From: Anaerotignum lactatifermentans
Lineage (GTDB): Bacteria > Bacillota > Clostridia > Lachnospirales > Anaerotignaceae
Direction: 5' to 3'
Length of the DNA stretch: 64,000 bases
Assembly: GCF_016902535.1 (NCBI RefSeq)
Contig: NZ_JACSNY010000011.1
Span: 1 to 64,000, forward strand
The notes beneath the pieces are model-generated. The model saw only the letters and a list, made by a program, of their open reading frames with translations, ran no database searches and was not told where the DNA came from. A program made the position numbers and the translations under genes. Positions within the stretch are counted from its first letter, which is position 1, and every line of letters begins with the position of its first letter. Positions 51,952 to 62,220 of this stretch are shown in pieces.

Positions 51952-52363
51952 ATATGATGAGAACAATCTTTCCGGGCTTCACGCGGCGGAACAGATCGGC
52001 ATCCCGGCGGAGCAGGTCTTTAAGACTTTGGTTACCAGAGGGGATAAGACAGGGATTCTGGTATTCTGTATCCCGGTGGATATGGAGCTGGATCTGAAAA
52101 AAGCGGCGGCGGTTTCCGGCAATAAAAAGCTGGAAATGACCCATGTGAAGGAACTTCTGGCTTTGACGGGCTATATCCGGGGCGGCTGTTCTCCCATTGG
52201 CATGAAGAAAAAATATCCGACCTATGTGGACGAAACGGCGATTTTGTTTGACGAGATTGCCGTCAGCGCGGGGATGCGGGGCGAGCAGATTATACTCTCG
52301 CCGGAGGATCTGATTGCTTTTGTAGAGGCAAAAGAGGCGGACGTAACAAAGGAAATGGCATAA
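51884..52363 (+). CDS. ybaK: Cys-tRNA(Pro)/Cys-tRNA(Cys) deacylase
   Basis: 159 residues, YbaK/EbsC family. Features: SGLHAAEQIGIPAEQVFKTLVTRGDK, VFCIPVDMELDLKKAA with conserved lysine pattern, and GYIRGGCSPIGMKKKYPTYVDE. It hydrolyses mischarged Cys-tRNA(Pro). GGAGGAAAGCAG precedes the ATG, inside the end of ogg. Confidence 0.92.
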   Translation: MTKTNAMRQLEAAGIAYRTAEYEYDENNLSGLHAAEQIGIPAEQVFKTLVTRGDKTGILVFCIPVDMELDLKKAAAVSGNKKLEMTHVKELLALTGYIRGGCSPIGMKKKYPTYVDETAILFDEIAVSAGMRGEQIILSPEDLIAFVEAKEADVTKEMA

Positions 52364-52384
52364 AAACGGATTTGATAAACTAGA

Positions 52385-52430
52385 AAAGCTGAACGCTTTG
52401 CGGTGCAAAGTGTTCAGCTTTCTTTTGTTT
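52385..52430 (+). terminator. Terminator after ybaK
   Basis: AAAGCTGAAC / GTTCAGCTTT with an inner CTTTGC/GCAAAG, then TCTTTTGTTT. Confidence 0.85.
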
Positions 52431-52501
52431 GTTAATGAAGATGTCTGAAACGCCGGGGATATTTTCAATGGCTCATGCAAAAGTTCCGGCATTTTATATA
52501 T

Positions 52502-53752
52502 TCAGAATAAGCGCACCGCCTGGCTCATGCCCCGGCTGACGCCATTCTCCATGGTCTCGATCCGGCAGTAAAGGGGCTCGGAAGAGGCGTACGTCATGGA
52601 AAAAGCATAGGGGAATCCCCAGAGCCAGCGGTCTCCGCCTTTGGTGGGGTTGCTCATTTTAGTAAAAGGACCATCCGCGGAAGAGGAAAGATATACCCGA
52701 TAATCGTCAGCGCCGAATACTGGCTCCCAGCTGACCTGGACGGTGGTCCCGCTGGTGGTGATCCTTACATTCCTGGGGGCGGAGGGGGTATAGACATAGT
52801 TTTTCATCTCCGAAATGGGCAGGGACATGTTTCTGGGAACCGCCAGAACCTTTTGGGCGGGAATGGCGAAATAAAGATCCTCGCTCATGGAGCTGCAAAG
52901 ACCCAGCCATTTCCCCTGGGCATTGAACACGCCGCCGCCGCTGCTGCCGAAATTCAAAGGGGCGGTAAAGGAAAGGATATCCTGATTGTAATGGGACAAT
53001 GTGCCGCTGGTCTGGATATTACGGTTTCCCTGGGGAGAGGAAACGGTGACAACGCTTTGACCCTCTGCTAAGGCTGTGGTTATTTTTACGGGAGAAAGCC
53101 CTGTTTTCTCAATTTGCAAAAGGGCGATATCCGCCTGGGGGTCCAGTCCCACAACGGTGGTCTTTCCCTGATATACAGTACCGTCATCAAATATGATTTG
53201 CAGCATGGAGGTTCCTTCGATGACATGATAATTGGTGGCAATGAGACCGTCAGACGAAAGAATCACACCGCTGCCGCTGAATTGGCTGCCCTGGAGCATG
53301 ACCACGGAATCCGAAATGCTGTAAGGTGTTTCCGTATCCCGCAGAATCTCTACGGTGGCGGTATCGCCTTTCCAGAATACGGCGGCGCCACTGTATTCCG
53401 ATACGAAGCGCAGCGGAACGAAGGCGAGGTTTTCTATGATACGGACGGGGACATCCAATACGACCGGCTGATCGTTCACGGTGGCGTAAGAGGAGTTAAC
53501 CTTCATATATAACTGAGTGTTCCCTTTTTTGGCGGTGAGGCTTTTTTCGGCATCGTTCCAAAGAACTGTGTAGCCCAGAGGCTCCATCAGATCCCGCATA
53601 GGCAGAAGGACTCTGTCGTTTTCCAGAATGGGGGCCATTCGGCAGGGCAGGGCCTTGCCGTCCAGAGAGACCTGAATCTCTTTGGCGCAGACCGGGGAAA
53701 TGAAAAACAGCAGCAGTAGGCAGAGCATAAGATATTTTAGAAATCTTGCCAT
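52502..53752 (-). CDS. Secreted trypsin-like serine protease with copper-amine-oxidase-N and Fn3-like domains
   Basis: 416 residues. Signal peptide (residues 1-23, ending VCA). Residues 25-135: copper amine oxidase N-terminal-like repeat (VLLPMRDLMEPLGYTVLWNDAEKSLTAKKG, LAFVPLRFVSEYSGAAVFW), a wall/surface module in Clostridia. Residues 145-310: HtrA/trypsin-like protease with His in ATNYHVIEG, Asp in DPQADIALLQI and Ser in FGSSGGGVFN. Residues 325-416: Fn3-like (PSAPRNVRITTSGTTVQVSWEPV). No PDZ domain or transmembrane anchor. AAAGGAGG precedes the ATG on the minus strand. Confidence 0.87.
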   Translation of the reverse strand: MARFLKYLMLCLLLLFFISPVCAKEIQVSLDGKALPCRMAPILENDRVLLPMRDLMEPLGYTVLWNDAEKSLTAKKGNTQLYMKVNSSYATVNDQPVVLDVPVRIIENLAFVPLRFVSEYSGAAVFWKGDTATVEILRDTETPYSISDSVVMLQGSQFSGSGVILSSDGLIATNYHVIEGTSMLQIIFDDGTVYQGKTTVVGLDPQADIALLQIEKTGLSPVKITTALAEGQSVVTVSSPQGNRNIQTSGTLSHYNQDILSFTAPLNFGSSGGGVFNAQGKWLGLCSSMSEDLYFAIPAQKVLAVPRNMSLPISEMKNYVYTPSAPRNVRITTSGTTVQVSWEPVFGADDYRVYLSSSADGPFTKMSNPTKGGDRWLWGFPYAFSMTYASSEPLYCRIETMENGVSRGMSQAVRLF

Positions 53753-53868
53753 AGGCGTCCTCCTTTCGGGCGGGATTGTTCTCTGCGGTCTGAGACGCAG
53801 AGGACTTTCTGTGCGTTATTATATCATATTCTATGGACGGGAGGTATCCCCTTCTTTTTGGGGAGAAT

Positions 53869-53897
53869 TTGCCTTTGAGGAAAAGGTGTGTTATGCT
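53869..53897 (+). promoter_or_regulatory. Promoter of the GNAT gene
   Basis: TTGCCT, 17-base spacer, TATGCT, 21 bases before the coding start. Divergent from the protease gene. Confidence 0.5.
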
Positions 53898-53917
53898 CAG
53901 AGACGGGAGGTGAGAAA

Positions 53918-54448
53918 ATGTTTGAGAGAATTACCGCAAAGGAAGATTTTGCAAGGGTCTATCCAATAATGGCGGCATCCTTCCCGGAGACGGAACTGCG
54001 GGATGAAGCGGGACAAAGGGCGCTTTTGGAGCGGGAAGGCTATCGGCTTTACGGCATAAAAGAGGCGGATGACGGGTATTTTGCCGTCATCGCCGCATGG
54101 GAACTGGCGGAAGATTTCGTTTATCTGGAGCATTTCGCGGTGGCAGAGGGAAAACGCAACGGCGGCATCGGCGGCCGCCTGCTGGAGGAATTCCTGGCCT
54201 GGTATGGAAAAAAAGCGGTGCTGGAGGTAGAGGTGCCGGAGGATGTGCTGACCAAAAGACGGGTAGGATTTTACGAAAGACATGGGTTTTATTATAATGA
54301 ATATCCCTATTTGCAGCCGCCCATGCGTCCCGGACAGGGTATGCTGCCGCTGCGGCTCATGACCAGACCTGCGCCCATCCAAGAGGAAGAATATCAGCGG
54401 TATCGGCGGCTGATCTATAGACAGGTATACCGCTACTTCGGGGAATAG
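53918..54448 (+). CDS. GNAT-family N-acetyltransferase
   Basis: 176 residues. The acetyl-CoA-binding motif is YLEHFAVAEGKRNGGIGGRLLEEFLAW near residue 70, with VLEVEVPEDVLTKRRVGFYERHGF following. GGGAGGTGAGAAA precedes the ATG. The substrate cannot be told from the sequence. Confidence 0.87.
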   Translation: MFERITAKEDFARVYPIMAASFPETELRDEAGQRALLEREGYRLYGIKEADDGYFAVIAAWELAEDFVYLEHFAVAEGKRNGGIGGRLLEEFLAWYGKKAVLEVEVPEDVLTKRRVGFYERHGFYYNEYPYLQPPMRPGQGMLPLRLMTRPAPIQEEEYQRYRRLIYRQVYRYFGE

Positions 54449-54672
54449 GTGAAACAGAATACTATACAAAGTGTATTAAAAGAAAGACGTTTTGACAGAG
54501 GAGAGTTGTAAAAATTCACCAAATGTAGAGAAAATAAAAAAATCGGCAGGAAAAAAAGAGGGATTTCTGTTCTTTTAGAGAATACTACAAGCATAAAGCG
54601 AATGGCTTTACTGCAAATAATCTTACAATTCACGAAAAGGAATATCACCGACAAATGAAGGGGGAGATTGCG

Positions 54673-55086
54673 ATGGTTCAGATTCTTGCAGGCGAAAAAG
54701 GTGAAGGTAAAACAAAGAAATTGATCGACATGGCAAATGAGGCAGGTAAGGCTGCAAATGGCTGTGTGGTTTTCGTAGACGATGACAACAGCCGTATGTA
54801 TGATCTGCATTACAGTGTTCGTTTTGTAGATACACCAAAATTTATTATGGAAGATCCTCAGGTATTCAGAGGATTCGTCTGTGGTATCCTTTCTCAGAAT
54901 AGCGACATTGAAAAGATCTATGTAGATGGTTTGAACCATATCGTAGACCGGATCAGTGATCAGGACTTTGTAGCTTTCGTAGAAGAACTGGAAAAGACAT
55001 CCAAAGAAGCGGAAATGGATCTGATTATGATTATCAGCCGCAGAACAGACTTGCTTCCCGCGGAAGTACAGAAATATCTGATCTAA
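54673..55086 (+). CDS. Small P-loop protein, often misannotated as PilT-like, 137 aa
   Basis: Begins MVQILAGEKGEGKTKKLIDMANEAG, a Walker A-type loop (GEKGEGKTK), then VVFVDDDNSRMYDLHYSVRFV and FRGFVCGILSQNSDIEKIYVDGL, a Walker B-like strand ending in Asp. GAAGGGGGAGATTGCG supports this ATG rather than one six codons earlier. Very common in Lachnospiraceae-type genomes with no known function. It is a lone gene between AT-rich gaps. Confidence 0.8.
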   Translation: MVQILAGEKGEGKTKKLIDMANEAGKAANGCVVFVDDDNSRMYDLHYSVRFVDTPKFIMEDPQVFRGFVCGILSQNSDIEKIYVDGLNHIVDRISDQDFVAFVEELEKTSKEAEMDLIMIISRRTDLLPAEVQKYLI

Positions 55087-55103
55087 CAATCAAACAAAAA
55101 AGA

Positions 55104-55141
55104 AAGGCCGTTTTTCCAAATGGGAAGGACGGCTTTTTTTA
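55104..55141 (+). terminator. Terminator after the P-loop gene
   Basis: AAGGCCGT...CC / GG...ACGGCTTTTTTT hairpin. Confidence 0.82.
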
Positions 55142-55480
55142 TTGTGGCAAAATGTTGTATGAGAAGAGGGAAAAAGAAGTGGGATTTCTTGTCAAACAAA
55201 TTCTGGCGGAGCGGCCAAACAGCGAGGCCTTCTTTTTTTGCCCAAAAGTCATAAGGACGGAGAAAACCTTTATTTTTCAGGAAAAAACAGGAAGAGAGAA
55301 AAAAGAGGTATGGGCAAGAGGGACATTGTATATTATCAGAAACATGACTGTATTCGCTTTACTTTATAGGAATACTTGTGTTAAAATAAACCTAAAGATA
55401 GTATATTGTATGCAAAATAGACAAAGAAAGTTGGCAAATTGCTGTAATAATCTAGAAAAGACAAGAAAGGTGAGGAAAAA
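55142..55480. other. AT-rich stretch upstream of the CoA-transferase gene
   Basis: No convincing gene; a 110-codon open frame at 55152-55484 has no ribosome site of note and a composition unlike the neighbours. A candidate promoter (TTGTGT, 17 bases, TAGTAT) lies at 55376-55404. Confidence 0.5.
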
Positions 55481-56788
55481 ATGAACAAATTTCAGCAGAT
55501 GTATCTGGAAAAAAGGAAAACACCGGCAGAAGTTGCCCTTTATGTAAAGTCTGGCGATGTATGCGCTTGTCCGACCGGACTGGAAGAGCCCACAGCCATT
55601 TGTGAGGCAGTGGCCGACAGAGCTATGCGCGGGGAATTGACCGGCGTAGTGCATCACGCAACCCTTTCCGTAAAAGGCGGCCCCTTTATGAAACCGGAAT
55701 TAAAAGGAAAGTATGAATATATTTCCTGGTTCACCGGCGGCCCCGGCAGAAAAGGCATCCAGGAAGGGATTCATACCTATATCCCTTGTAATTACAGCGA
55801 TATTCCCGGCTACTGGACCAATGTACAGCCCAGACTGGATGTATTTTACGCGGAAGTTTCTCCTATGGATAAACACGGCTATTTCAGCTGCCCTATGGCA
55901 GGCGCGGAAGTCGTTGCCATGAGAGACAAAGCAGCCATTATCCTGCTGGATGTCAACGATCAGATGCCCCGTGTTATGGGCGACTGCCTGATTCATATTT
56001 CTCAGGTAACAGCACTCTGCGAATCTTCCAGACCTCTGCTGGTACTGAATAACCCTCCTCTGTCCGATGACGATAAGAAAATCGGCCAGATGATCGCGGA
56101 CGAGGTAGTAGACGGCGCTACACTGCAGCTGGGCATCGGCGGTATCCCCAATGCCGTAGGTGTACTGCTGAAAGATAAGAAGGATCTGGGCCTGCATACA
56201 GAAATGTTTACAGACAGTATGGTAGACCTGATTGAATGCGGCGCTGTAACCAATATGAAAAAACCGATTCATGTGGGCAAGACCATTGCCACACTGGCAT
56301 GGGGCTCCAAGAAAATGTATGATTACATGGACGATAACCCGGCTTTTGAGATGCATCCTGTCAGCTACACAAATAACCCTTATGTCATCGCGCAGCATGA
56401 CAATTTTGTATCCGTAAACTCCTGTATTGAAGTAGACCTCTTCGGTCAGGTATGCTCCGAAAGCATCGGCACAAAGCATTACAGCGGTTCCGGCGGCCAG
56501 CTGGACTATGTAAGAGGCGCCAATATGTCCAAGGGCGGCAAGGGCTTTATCGCGATGCTTTCCACCACAAAGGGCGGCACCATTTCCAAGATCAAACCCG
56601 TTCTGACGCCCGGTTCTATCGTAACCACACCCAAGAACGAAGTGGACTTCCTGGTAACAGAAAACGGCATCGTTCGTCTGAAGGGCCAGACTGCCAGCGC
56701 GAGAGCGAAAATGATTATCTCTCTGGCAGCTCCTCAGTTCAGAGAAGAACTGGAATACGAAGCAAAGAAAATGAACCTGATCGTTTGA
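55481..56788 (+). CDS. Acetyl-CoA hydrolase/transferase-family CoA-transferase (butyryl- or 4-hydroxybutyrate-CoA type)
   Basis: 435 residues. Family I CoA-transferase: EVSPMDKHGYFSCP, LQLGIGGIPNAVGVLL, LHTEMFTDSMVDLIECGAVT with the catalytic glutamate, and GTKHYSGSGGQLDYVRGANMSKGGKGFIAM. The overall pattern follows butyryl-CoA:acetate and 4-hydroxybutyrate CoA-transferases. Cytoplasmic. Strongly biased codons (gta, aac, ctg) suggest high expression and a role in fermentation end-product formation. GAAAGGTGAGGAAAAA precedes the ATG. The acyl-CoA partner cannot be fixed from sequence. Confidence 0.88.
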   Translation: MNKFQQMYLEKRKTPAEVALYVKSGDVCACPTGLEEPTAICEAVADRAMRGELTGVVHHATLSVKGGPFMKPELKGKYEYISWFTGGPGRKGIQEGIHTYIPCNYSDIPGYWTNVQPRLDVFYAEVSPMDKHGYFSCPMAGAEVVAMRDKAAIILLDVNDQMPRVMGDCLIHISQVTALCESSRPLLVLNNPPLSDDDKKIGQMIADEVVDGATLQLGIGGIPNAVGVLLKDKKDLGLHTEMFTDSMVDLIECGAVTNMKKPIHVGKTIATLAWGSKKMYDYMDDNPAFEMHPVSYTNNPYVIAQHDNFVSVNSCIEVDLFGQVCSESIGTKHYSGSGGQLDYVRGANMSKGGKGFIAMLSTTKGGTISKIKPVLTPGSIVTTPKNEVDFLVTENGIVRLKGQTASARAKMIISLAAPQFREELEYEAKKMNLIV

Positions 56789-56811
56789 TTTGGAAAATAT
56801 GAGCAGATGAA

Positions 56812-56857
56812 AATAGCTGGAATCCCCGCGGAGCGGGGGTTCCGGCTATTCTGTTTT
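56812..56857 (+). terminator. Terminator of the CoA-transferase gene
   Basis: AATAGCTGGAA-CCCCGC / GCGGGG-TTCCGGCTATT, then CTGTTTTT. Confidence 0.85.
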
Positions 56858-56878
56858 TGTGGGCAGAAGGAATGGGGT

Positions 56879-56907
56879 TTGACAATAAAATAGGGATATG
56901 CTATTTT
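56879..56907 (+). promoter_or_regulatory. Promoter of the dCMP deaminase gene
   Basis: TTGACA consensus -35, 17-base spacer, TATTTT. It also shows that a TTG start at 56906 cannot be used. Confidence 0.65.
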
Positions 56908-56956
56908 GGGGATAGGAATTTTACTGGAGGAGCGGAAACGGAAGGGAGAGAGTGCT

Positions 56957-57397
56957 GTGAGAGCCAGCTGGGACGAATATTTTATGGAGATCGCGGAAAT
57001 TGTGAAAACACGGTCGACCTGTCTGCGCAGACAGGTGGGGGCGGTCATTGTAAAGGATAACCGCATTATTACGACGGGATATAACGGCGCACCATCGGGC
57101 CTGCGCCACTGTCTGGAAATCGGCTGCGAACGTCAGCGGCTGGGGGTGCCCTCGGGGGAACGGCATGAACTTTGCCGTGCCCTTCACGCGGAGCAGAACG
57201 CCATCATTCAGGCGGCGAAGCTGGGGATATCCACAGAAGGCGCTACCATTTACATTACATTACAGCCCTGCGTCATCTGCGCCAAAATGCTCATCAACGC
57301 GGGAATTAAGAAGATCGTACATAAGGGGGAATACCCTGACGAGCTGTCCAGAAAGATGCTGGATGAGGCGGGGATCGAAATACAGGTAATGGAATAA
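56957..57397 (+). CDS. dCMP deaminase (ComEB-like cytidine/deoxycytidylate deaminase)
   Basis: 146 residues. Zinc motifs HAEQNAI (His, Glu) and PCVICAKML, plus [12 protein letters not shown], mark the dCMP deaminase family. It converts dCMP to dUMP for thymidylate synthesis. GTG start after GGGAGAGAGTGCT; the promoter lies only 50 bases upstream, which excludes longer starts. Confidence 0.92.
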   Translation: MRASWDEYFMEIAEIVKTRSTCLRRQVGAVIVKDNRIITTGYNGAPSGLRHCLEIGCERQRLGVPSGERHELCRALHAEQNAIIQAAKLGISTEGATIYITLQPCVICAKMLINAGIKKIVHKGEYPDELSRKMLDEAGIEIQVME

Positions 57398-57547
57398 AAA
57401 AAGAAGCGGCGGAGCGGAGCCAGAAGGGCATCCTCTGCCGTTTTTTGCGGGGACAGGATTTGAAAAATAGATGAAAATATGGTATACTTATACATTAGTG
57501 ATTTGAGAGAAAAGTTTGCAGACAGACTTAGGACGAGGTGATAGATT

Positions 57548-60310
57548 TTGGCGGAGCAAGGCAAGAAAACCACCAAAAAAACAACAGCGAAATCACCGGC
57601 GGTGAAAAAGACCACAGCCGGGACGAAAAAAACAACGGGCAAGAGCCAGCATACGGCGAAAAAGACGGCCACAAAGCAAACGACCCATTTAGAGGCATCC
57701 TCCCATCGTTTCGGGGACAGTATCCTGGATGAAGTGATTTTGATTCTTGTGATACTGATTTCCGTGGTGCTGTTCATTAGTATGGTGACAGATAAAATGG
57801 GAATTATCGGCGATCTGTTCGGCGGATTTTTTAAAGGGATCTTAGGCGTCAGCGGCGTGCTTCTGCCAGTGCTGGCTGTGGTGTACTGCGTCTGGATGCT
57901 GGTTTCGGAAGAACGAAGATGGCCGGTGGTGCGATTTCTGGGCGGACTGCTGTTTCTGCTGAGTGTGGCAGGGGCGGCCCATCTGATCCATCCGGTGGAT
58001 GTTTCGGCGGAGGCCGGGTTCTTTGGCAAATGCGCGGCATATTTTGCAGGGGGCAGTGTAAGCAACGGCGGTCTGGCAGGCGGTGTCTTCGGCGGCGGCC
58101 TGTTCGCCCTTTTAGATACGCTGGGCAGTGTGCTGGTGCTGATGGCCCTGATCTTGATTTCCCTGATTTTGATGACAGGACGGTCCTTTTTTGGGGCCAT
58201 GGGCTCTCTGGCAGACCATCATAAGACGAGACGGCAGATCAAAAACGAGAAGATCAAAAATAAGGCTGACCGTATCCGCCAGATAGAAAAAATAGAGGCG
58301 GAACGGGAAGAAAAACGGGCCGAAAGCCGGAAAAAACATGGGATGTCCAAAGAGGATTTTAATATTGAGCTGGATAAAAACGAAAAGCCGGAAACAATGC
58401 CGCGGGTAGAGGAGACGGTGTTCCGGAAGAAGAAACCGGAAATCAGTGTGAAGAAACGGGAACCGATTTACGATTTTGTAAAGGAATCGGAAAAGCCGGT
58501 TTCACCTGTGGAAGAGACGCCTGCGGAGGATTTGTTCCAGGAGGGCCTTCGTGTGGTGCCCACACCGGAAAAGAAAGAGGAACCGGATGTATATGAACAT
58601 ATTTTTGGCCAGACGGAGGAGCCAGCGGCAGCTACGGCGCCTGCGGCTGAATTTGTGCCGGAACCTGAGGATGAGGAGGAAATCCCTGTGGTAATGGCGG
58701 CGCCTGCCTTTGAGATTGAACCTGTGGCGGAAGCGGAAGAGACGCCTCTGTCTGTGGAAACGGCAGAGCCAGAGACGAAAGAGGAAGAAACGGCAGAGGA
58801 AAAGGATACAGAAGAAACGCAGGAAGAAATTCCTGCTGTGGCGGATGTGCCGGAAGAGAAACCCTATGTCTTCCCGCCTCTGGATCTGCTGGGAAAGGAC
58901 CCCGGCACCGGCGGCGCCGGAGGTAAGGCGGAAATGCTGGAAAACGCGAAAAAACTGGAAAATACACTGCGCAGCTTTGGCGTAGAGGCAAAGGTAATCC
59001 AGATCAGCAAGGGGCCTACGGTTACAAGATATGAGCTTTCTCCCAGTCAGGGGGTCAAGGTCAGCAAGATTGTGAATCTGGCGGACGATATCGCTCTGAA
59101 TCTGGCGGCCAGCGGCATCCGTATCGAAGCGCCCATCCCCGGCAAGGCGGCGGTGGGCATCGAGGTGCCCAATAAGGAAACTCAGTCCGTATATCTGCGG
59201 ACGGTGCTGGAAAGCGATGCCTTCAAAAACCATCCTTCCAAGCTGGCGTTTGCTCTGGGTGAGGACATTACGGGGAACCCTGTGGTAACGGATATTGCCA
59301 AAATGCCCCATCTGCTCATTGCCGGGGCAACGGGCAGCGGCAAGAGCGTCTGCATCAATACGCTGATTACCAGTATTTTGTATAAGGCGGACCCCAAGGA
59401 GGTAAAGCTGCTTTTGGTAGACCCGAAGGTGGTAGAACTGAGCGTATACAATGGCATTCCCCATTTGCTGATTCCTGTGGTGACAGACCCCAAAAAGGCT
59501 TCTGCCGCCCTGAACTGGGCTGTTCGGGAAATGCTCCAGAGATATAACGATTTCGCGGCCTGTGGCGTTCGTGACATCAAGGGCTTCAATGCCATGAAGG
59601 AAGAAAAGGGCGAGACGGAAGGCAAAATGAGTCAGATTGTCATTATCATTGACGAGTTGGCGGACCTGATGATGGCGGCGCCGGGCGAGGTGGAGGACGC
59701 CATCTGCCGTCTGGCCCAGATGGCCAGAGCGGCGGGGATGCATCTGATTATCGCCACACAGCGGCCCTCCGTGGATGTCATCACTGGCGTTATCAAAGCC
59801 AATATTCCTTCTCGGCTGGCCTTTGCCGTATCCAGCGGCATCGACTCCCGTACCATTCTGGATATGGTGGGGGCGGAAAAACTGCTGGGCAAGGGCGATA
59901 TGCTCTTCTATCCTTCGGGACAGGCTAAGCCCGCCCGGATGCAGGGGGCTTTCGTCACAGATAAGGAAGTGGAGAGCATTGTGGACTTCCTGCGCAAGAG
60001 CAGCCGTCCCGGCTACACTCAGGAAATGGTGGAGCAGATCACGGCGGTGCAGAAAACGGCGGAAGGCTCTGACGAGGAGCTGGACGAGTTCTATGAGCAG
60101 GCGGTGGAGCTGATTATTGAGAAAGAAAAGGCCTCTGTTTCTATGCTCCAGCGGCAGTTCCGCATTGGCTACAACCGTGCCGCAAGGCTCATGGATGAGC
60201 TGGAAAAGCGGGGGATGGTAGGACCGGAGGACGGCAGCAAGCCCAGAAAGGTTCTCATTACCAGAGCCCAGTGGGACGAATTGCGGGGCGTGGGAGAAAA
60301 TGAGGAATAA
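57548..60310 (+). CDS. ftsK: FtsK/SpoIIIE-family DNA translocase
   Basis: 920 residues. TTG start after ACGAGGTGATAGAT. Residues 1-50 are a Lys/Thr/Ala-rich low-complexity stretch (KKTTAK, KKTTAG, KKTATK), then four membrane segments to about residue 215, an acidic linker to 455, and the RecA-like motor with Walker [11 protein letters not shown] near 593, Walker [14 protein letters not shown], and the C-terminal gamma winged helix ([28 protein letters not shown]). It pumps DNA through the septum, in spore-formers into the forespore. Confidence 0.95.
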   Translation: MAEQGKKTTKKTTAKSPAVKKTTAGTKKTTGKSQHTAKKTATKQTTHLEASSHRFGDSILDEVILILVILISVVLFISMVTDKMGIIGDLFGGFFKGILGVSGVLLPVLAVVYCVWMLVSEERRWPVVRFLGGLLFLLSVAGAAHLIHPVDVSAEAGFFGKCAAYFAGGSVSNGGLAGGVFGGGLFALLDTLGSVLVLMALILISLILMTGRSFFGAMGSLADHHKTRRQIKNEKIKNKADRIRQIEKIEAEREEKRAESRKKHGMSKEDFNIELDKNEKPETMPRVEETVFRKKKPEISVKKREPIYDFVKESEKPVSPVEETPAEDLFQEGLRVVPTPEKKEEPDVYEHIFGQTEEPAAATAPAAEFVPEPEDEEEIPVVMAAPAFEIEPVAEAEETPLSVETAEPETKEEETAEEKDTEETQEEIPAVADVPEEKPYVFPPLDLLGKDPGTGGAGGKAEMLENAKKLENTLRSFGVEAKVIQISKGPTVTRYELSPSQGVKVSKIVNLADDIALNLAASGIRIEAPIPGKAAVGIEVPNKETQSVYLRTVLESDAFKNHPSKLAFALGEDITGNPVVTDIAKMPHLLIAGATGSGKSVCINTLITSILYKADPKEVKLLLVDPKVVELSVYNGIPHLLIPVVTDPKKASAALNWAVREMLQRYNDFAACGVRDIKGFNAMKEEKGETEGKMSQIVIIIDELADLMMAAPGEVEDAICRLAQMARAAGMHLIIATQRPSVDVITGVIKANIPSRLAFAVSSGIDSRTILDMVGAEKLLGKGDMLFYPSGQAKPARMQGAFVTDKEVESIVDFLRKSSRPGYTQEMVEQITAVQKTAEGSDEELDEFYEQAVELIIEKEKASVSMLQRQFRIGYNRAARLMDELEKRGMVGPEDGSKPRKVLITRAQWDELRGVGENEE

Positions 60311-60370
60311 ACGGGATTTTTGGAAGGTTTTTCATTGACAAACCCGCAGGGATATAGTACCATTTGAATA

Positions 60371-60469
60371 GAGTCATATGACTGACGGAAGTGGAGCAAA
60401 CCACATGGAGTATGACGTGAACGATGCCGACCGTCTGGGCGATTCCCGCTTGGACTGTCGGCTTTTTTT
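60371..60469 (+). promoter_or_regulatory. ZTP (pfl) riboswitch with terminator
   Basis: ZTP-aptamer elements: GACTGACGGAAGTGGAGC, AAACCACATGGAGTATGA, then GCCGACCGTCTGGGCGA, the conserved GCCGxCxGxCUGGGC block. The 3' block forms a terminator, GCCGAC (60426-60431) with GTCGGC (60457-60462) plus T7. It precedes fhs, the typical partner of this motif: high ZTP signals folate shortage and keeps transcription on. Confidence 0.87.
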
Positions 60470-60523
60470 ATCATTGGCAGCAAGACGCGGAATAGGAATG
60501 GAATCGAGAGAGGAGTTTTTGAA

Positions 60524-62194
60524 ATGAAAACAGATTTGCAGATCGCGCAGGAATGTACCATGGAACCCATTACCGCCATTGCCGCAAAGGCAGGCATCCC
60601 CGAGGAATATGTGGAATGCTACGGAAAGTATAAAGCAAAAATCAACGACAAATATTACGATCAGATCAAGGATAACCCCAACGCGAAGCTGATTCTGGTG
60701 ACCGCGGTAAATCCTACCCCCGCCGGGGAAGGCAAGACCACTGTTACCATCGGTCTGACACAGGCATTGCAGAAAATGGGGAAAAACGCCCTGACCTGTC
60801 TGAGAGAGCCCTCTCTTGGCCCCTGCATGGGCGTAAAGGGCGGCGCGGCCGGCGGCGGCTATGCGCAGGTAGTGCCTATGGAGGATATCAACCTGCATTT
60901 TACCGGTGACCTGCACGCCATTACCACAGCAAACAATCTGCTGGCGTCTATGGTGGACAACCATATCCAGCAGGGAAATGAACTGAATATCGACCCCAGA
61001 AAGGTAACATGGAAAAGAGTTGTGGACCTGAATGACAGACAGCTGCGTCATGTAATCTCCGGTCTGGGCGGCAAGGTGAACGGGGTACCCAGAGAAGACA
61101 GCTTCCAGATCACCGTGGCATCTGAGATCATGGCCATCTTCTGCCTGGCCAACGACCTGCACAACCTGAAGGAAATGCTGGGCAAGATCATCGTAGGCTA
61201 TACTTATGACGACAAGCCGGTAACAGCAAAGGATGTCGGCGCGGACGGCGCTATGACCGTATTGCTGAAGGATGCGCTCCAGCCTAACCTGGTACAGACT
61301 CTGGAGCATACACCTGCTATCATCCATGGCGGTCCCTTCGCTAATATCGCCCATGGCTGCAACAGTGTGCGGGCGACAAAATTCGCTCTGAAAATGGCGG
61401 ACTACGTTGTAACAGAGGCAGGGTTCGGCGCTGACCTGGGCGCGGAAAAATTCTTTGATATCAAGTGCAGAAAAGCAGGCATCAAACCGGACGCTGTTGT
61501 ACTGGTTGCAACTGTTCGTGCCCTGAAATATAACGGCGGCGTGCCGAAGGCAGAACTGAGCAATGAAAATCTGGACGCTTTGGCAAAGGGCTTTGTGAAC
61601 CTGGAAAAACATATCGAAAATATCCAGAAATACGGTGTGCCTGTGGTGGTAACACTGAACCATTTTGTAGCCGATACGGACGCGGAAGTGGCTTATGTGA
61701 AGGAACGCTGCGAGAAAATGGGCGCTACCTTCGCTGTGGCAAAGGTTTGGGCTGACGGCGGCGAAGGCGGCAAGGCACTGGCGGAAAAGGTTCTGGAAAC
61801 ACTGGAAACAAAGGAAAATAATTTCCATGTATTGTACGAAGACAGCTTGACAATCGAGGAAAAAATCAATAAAGTATGTAAAGAGATCTACGGGGCTGGT
61901 CATGTGAACTTCTCCGCGCCCGCGAAGAAGACACTGGCGCAGATTGACGAGCTGGGATTTTCCCACTTCCCCGTATGTATCGCCAAAACACAGTATTCCC
62001 TGTCCGACGATCCCAAGGTATTGGGCCGTCCCGAGGGGTTTGAAGTTACAGTAAAAGAGATCCGTATTTCCGCAGGCGCGGGCTTTATCGTAGCCCTGCT
62101 GGGCGATGTTATGACCATGCCCGGTCTGCCCAAGAAACCGGCGGCATTGAACATCGACATTGACGCTGACGGAAATATCGTAGGATTGTTCTAA
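60524..62194 (+). CDS. fhs: Formate--tetrahydrofolate ligase
   Basis: 556 residues, the usual length. Motifs: [25 protein letters not shown] (P-loop), [40 protein letters not shown]. Makes formyltetrahydrofolate from formate and ATP, the first tetrahydrofolate step of the methyl branch; FolD is encoded next and MetF lies 20 kb away. Strong ribosome site GAGAGGAG. Regulated by the ZTP riboswitch upstream. Confidence 0.96.
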   Translation: MKTDLQIAQECTMEPITAIAAKAGIPEEYVECYGKYKAKINDKYYDQIKDNPNAKLILVTAVNPTPAGEGKTTVTIGLTQALQKMGKNALTCLREPSLGPCMGVKGGAAGGGYAQVVPMEDINLHFTGDLHAITTANNLLASMVDNHIQQGNELNIDPRKVTWKRVVDLNDRQLRHVISGLGGKVNGVPREDSFQITVASEIMAIFCLANDLHNLKEMLGKIIVGYTYDDKPVTAKDVGADGAMTVLLKDALQPNLVQTLEHTPAIIHGGPFANIAHGCNSVRATKFALKMADYVVTEAGFGADLGAEKFFDIKCRKAGIKPDAVVLVATVRALKYNGGVPKAELSNENLDALAKGFVNLEKHIENIQKYGVPVVVTLNHFVADTDAEVAYVKERCEKMGATFAVAKVWADGGEGGKALAEKVLETLETKENNFHVLYEDSLTIEEKINKVCKEIYGAGHVNFSAPAKKTLAQIDELGFSHFPVCIAKTQYSLSDDPKVLGRPEGFEVTVKEIRISAGAGFIVALLGDVMTMPGLPKKPAALNIDIDADGNIVGLF

Positions 62195-62220
62195 AAACAC
62201 GATAAAGGAGAATCAAGCGC

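Noticed and set aside
55152-55484. 110-codon open frame upstream of the CoA-transferase gene
   Set aside because: No good ribosome site, composition unlike real genes here, and it ends inside the next start region; it spans a probable promoter.
57548-57700. Repeat array or satellite in the Lys/Thr-rich start of ftsK
   Set aside because: The repetition is at the amino-acid level, with irregular DNA units; it is a low-complexity tail and not a DNA repeat.
60374-62200. 608-codon minus-strand open frame opposite fhs
   Set aside because: Shadow of fhs; it would also run through the ZTP riboswitch.
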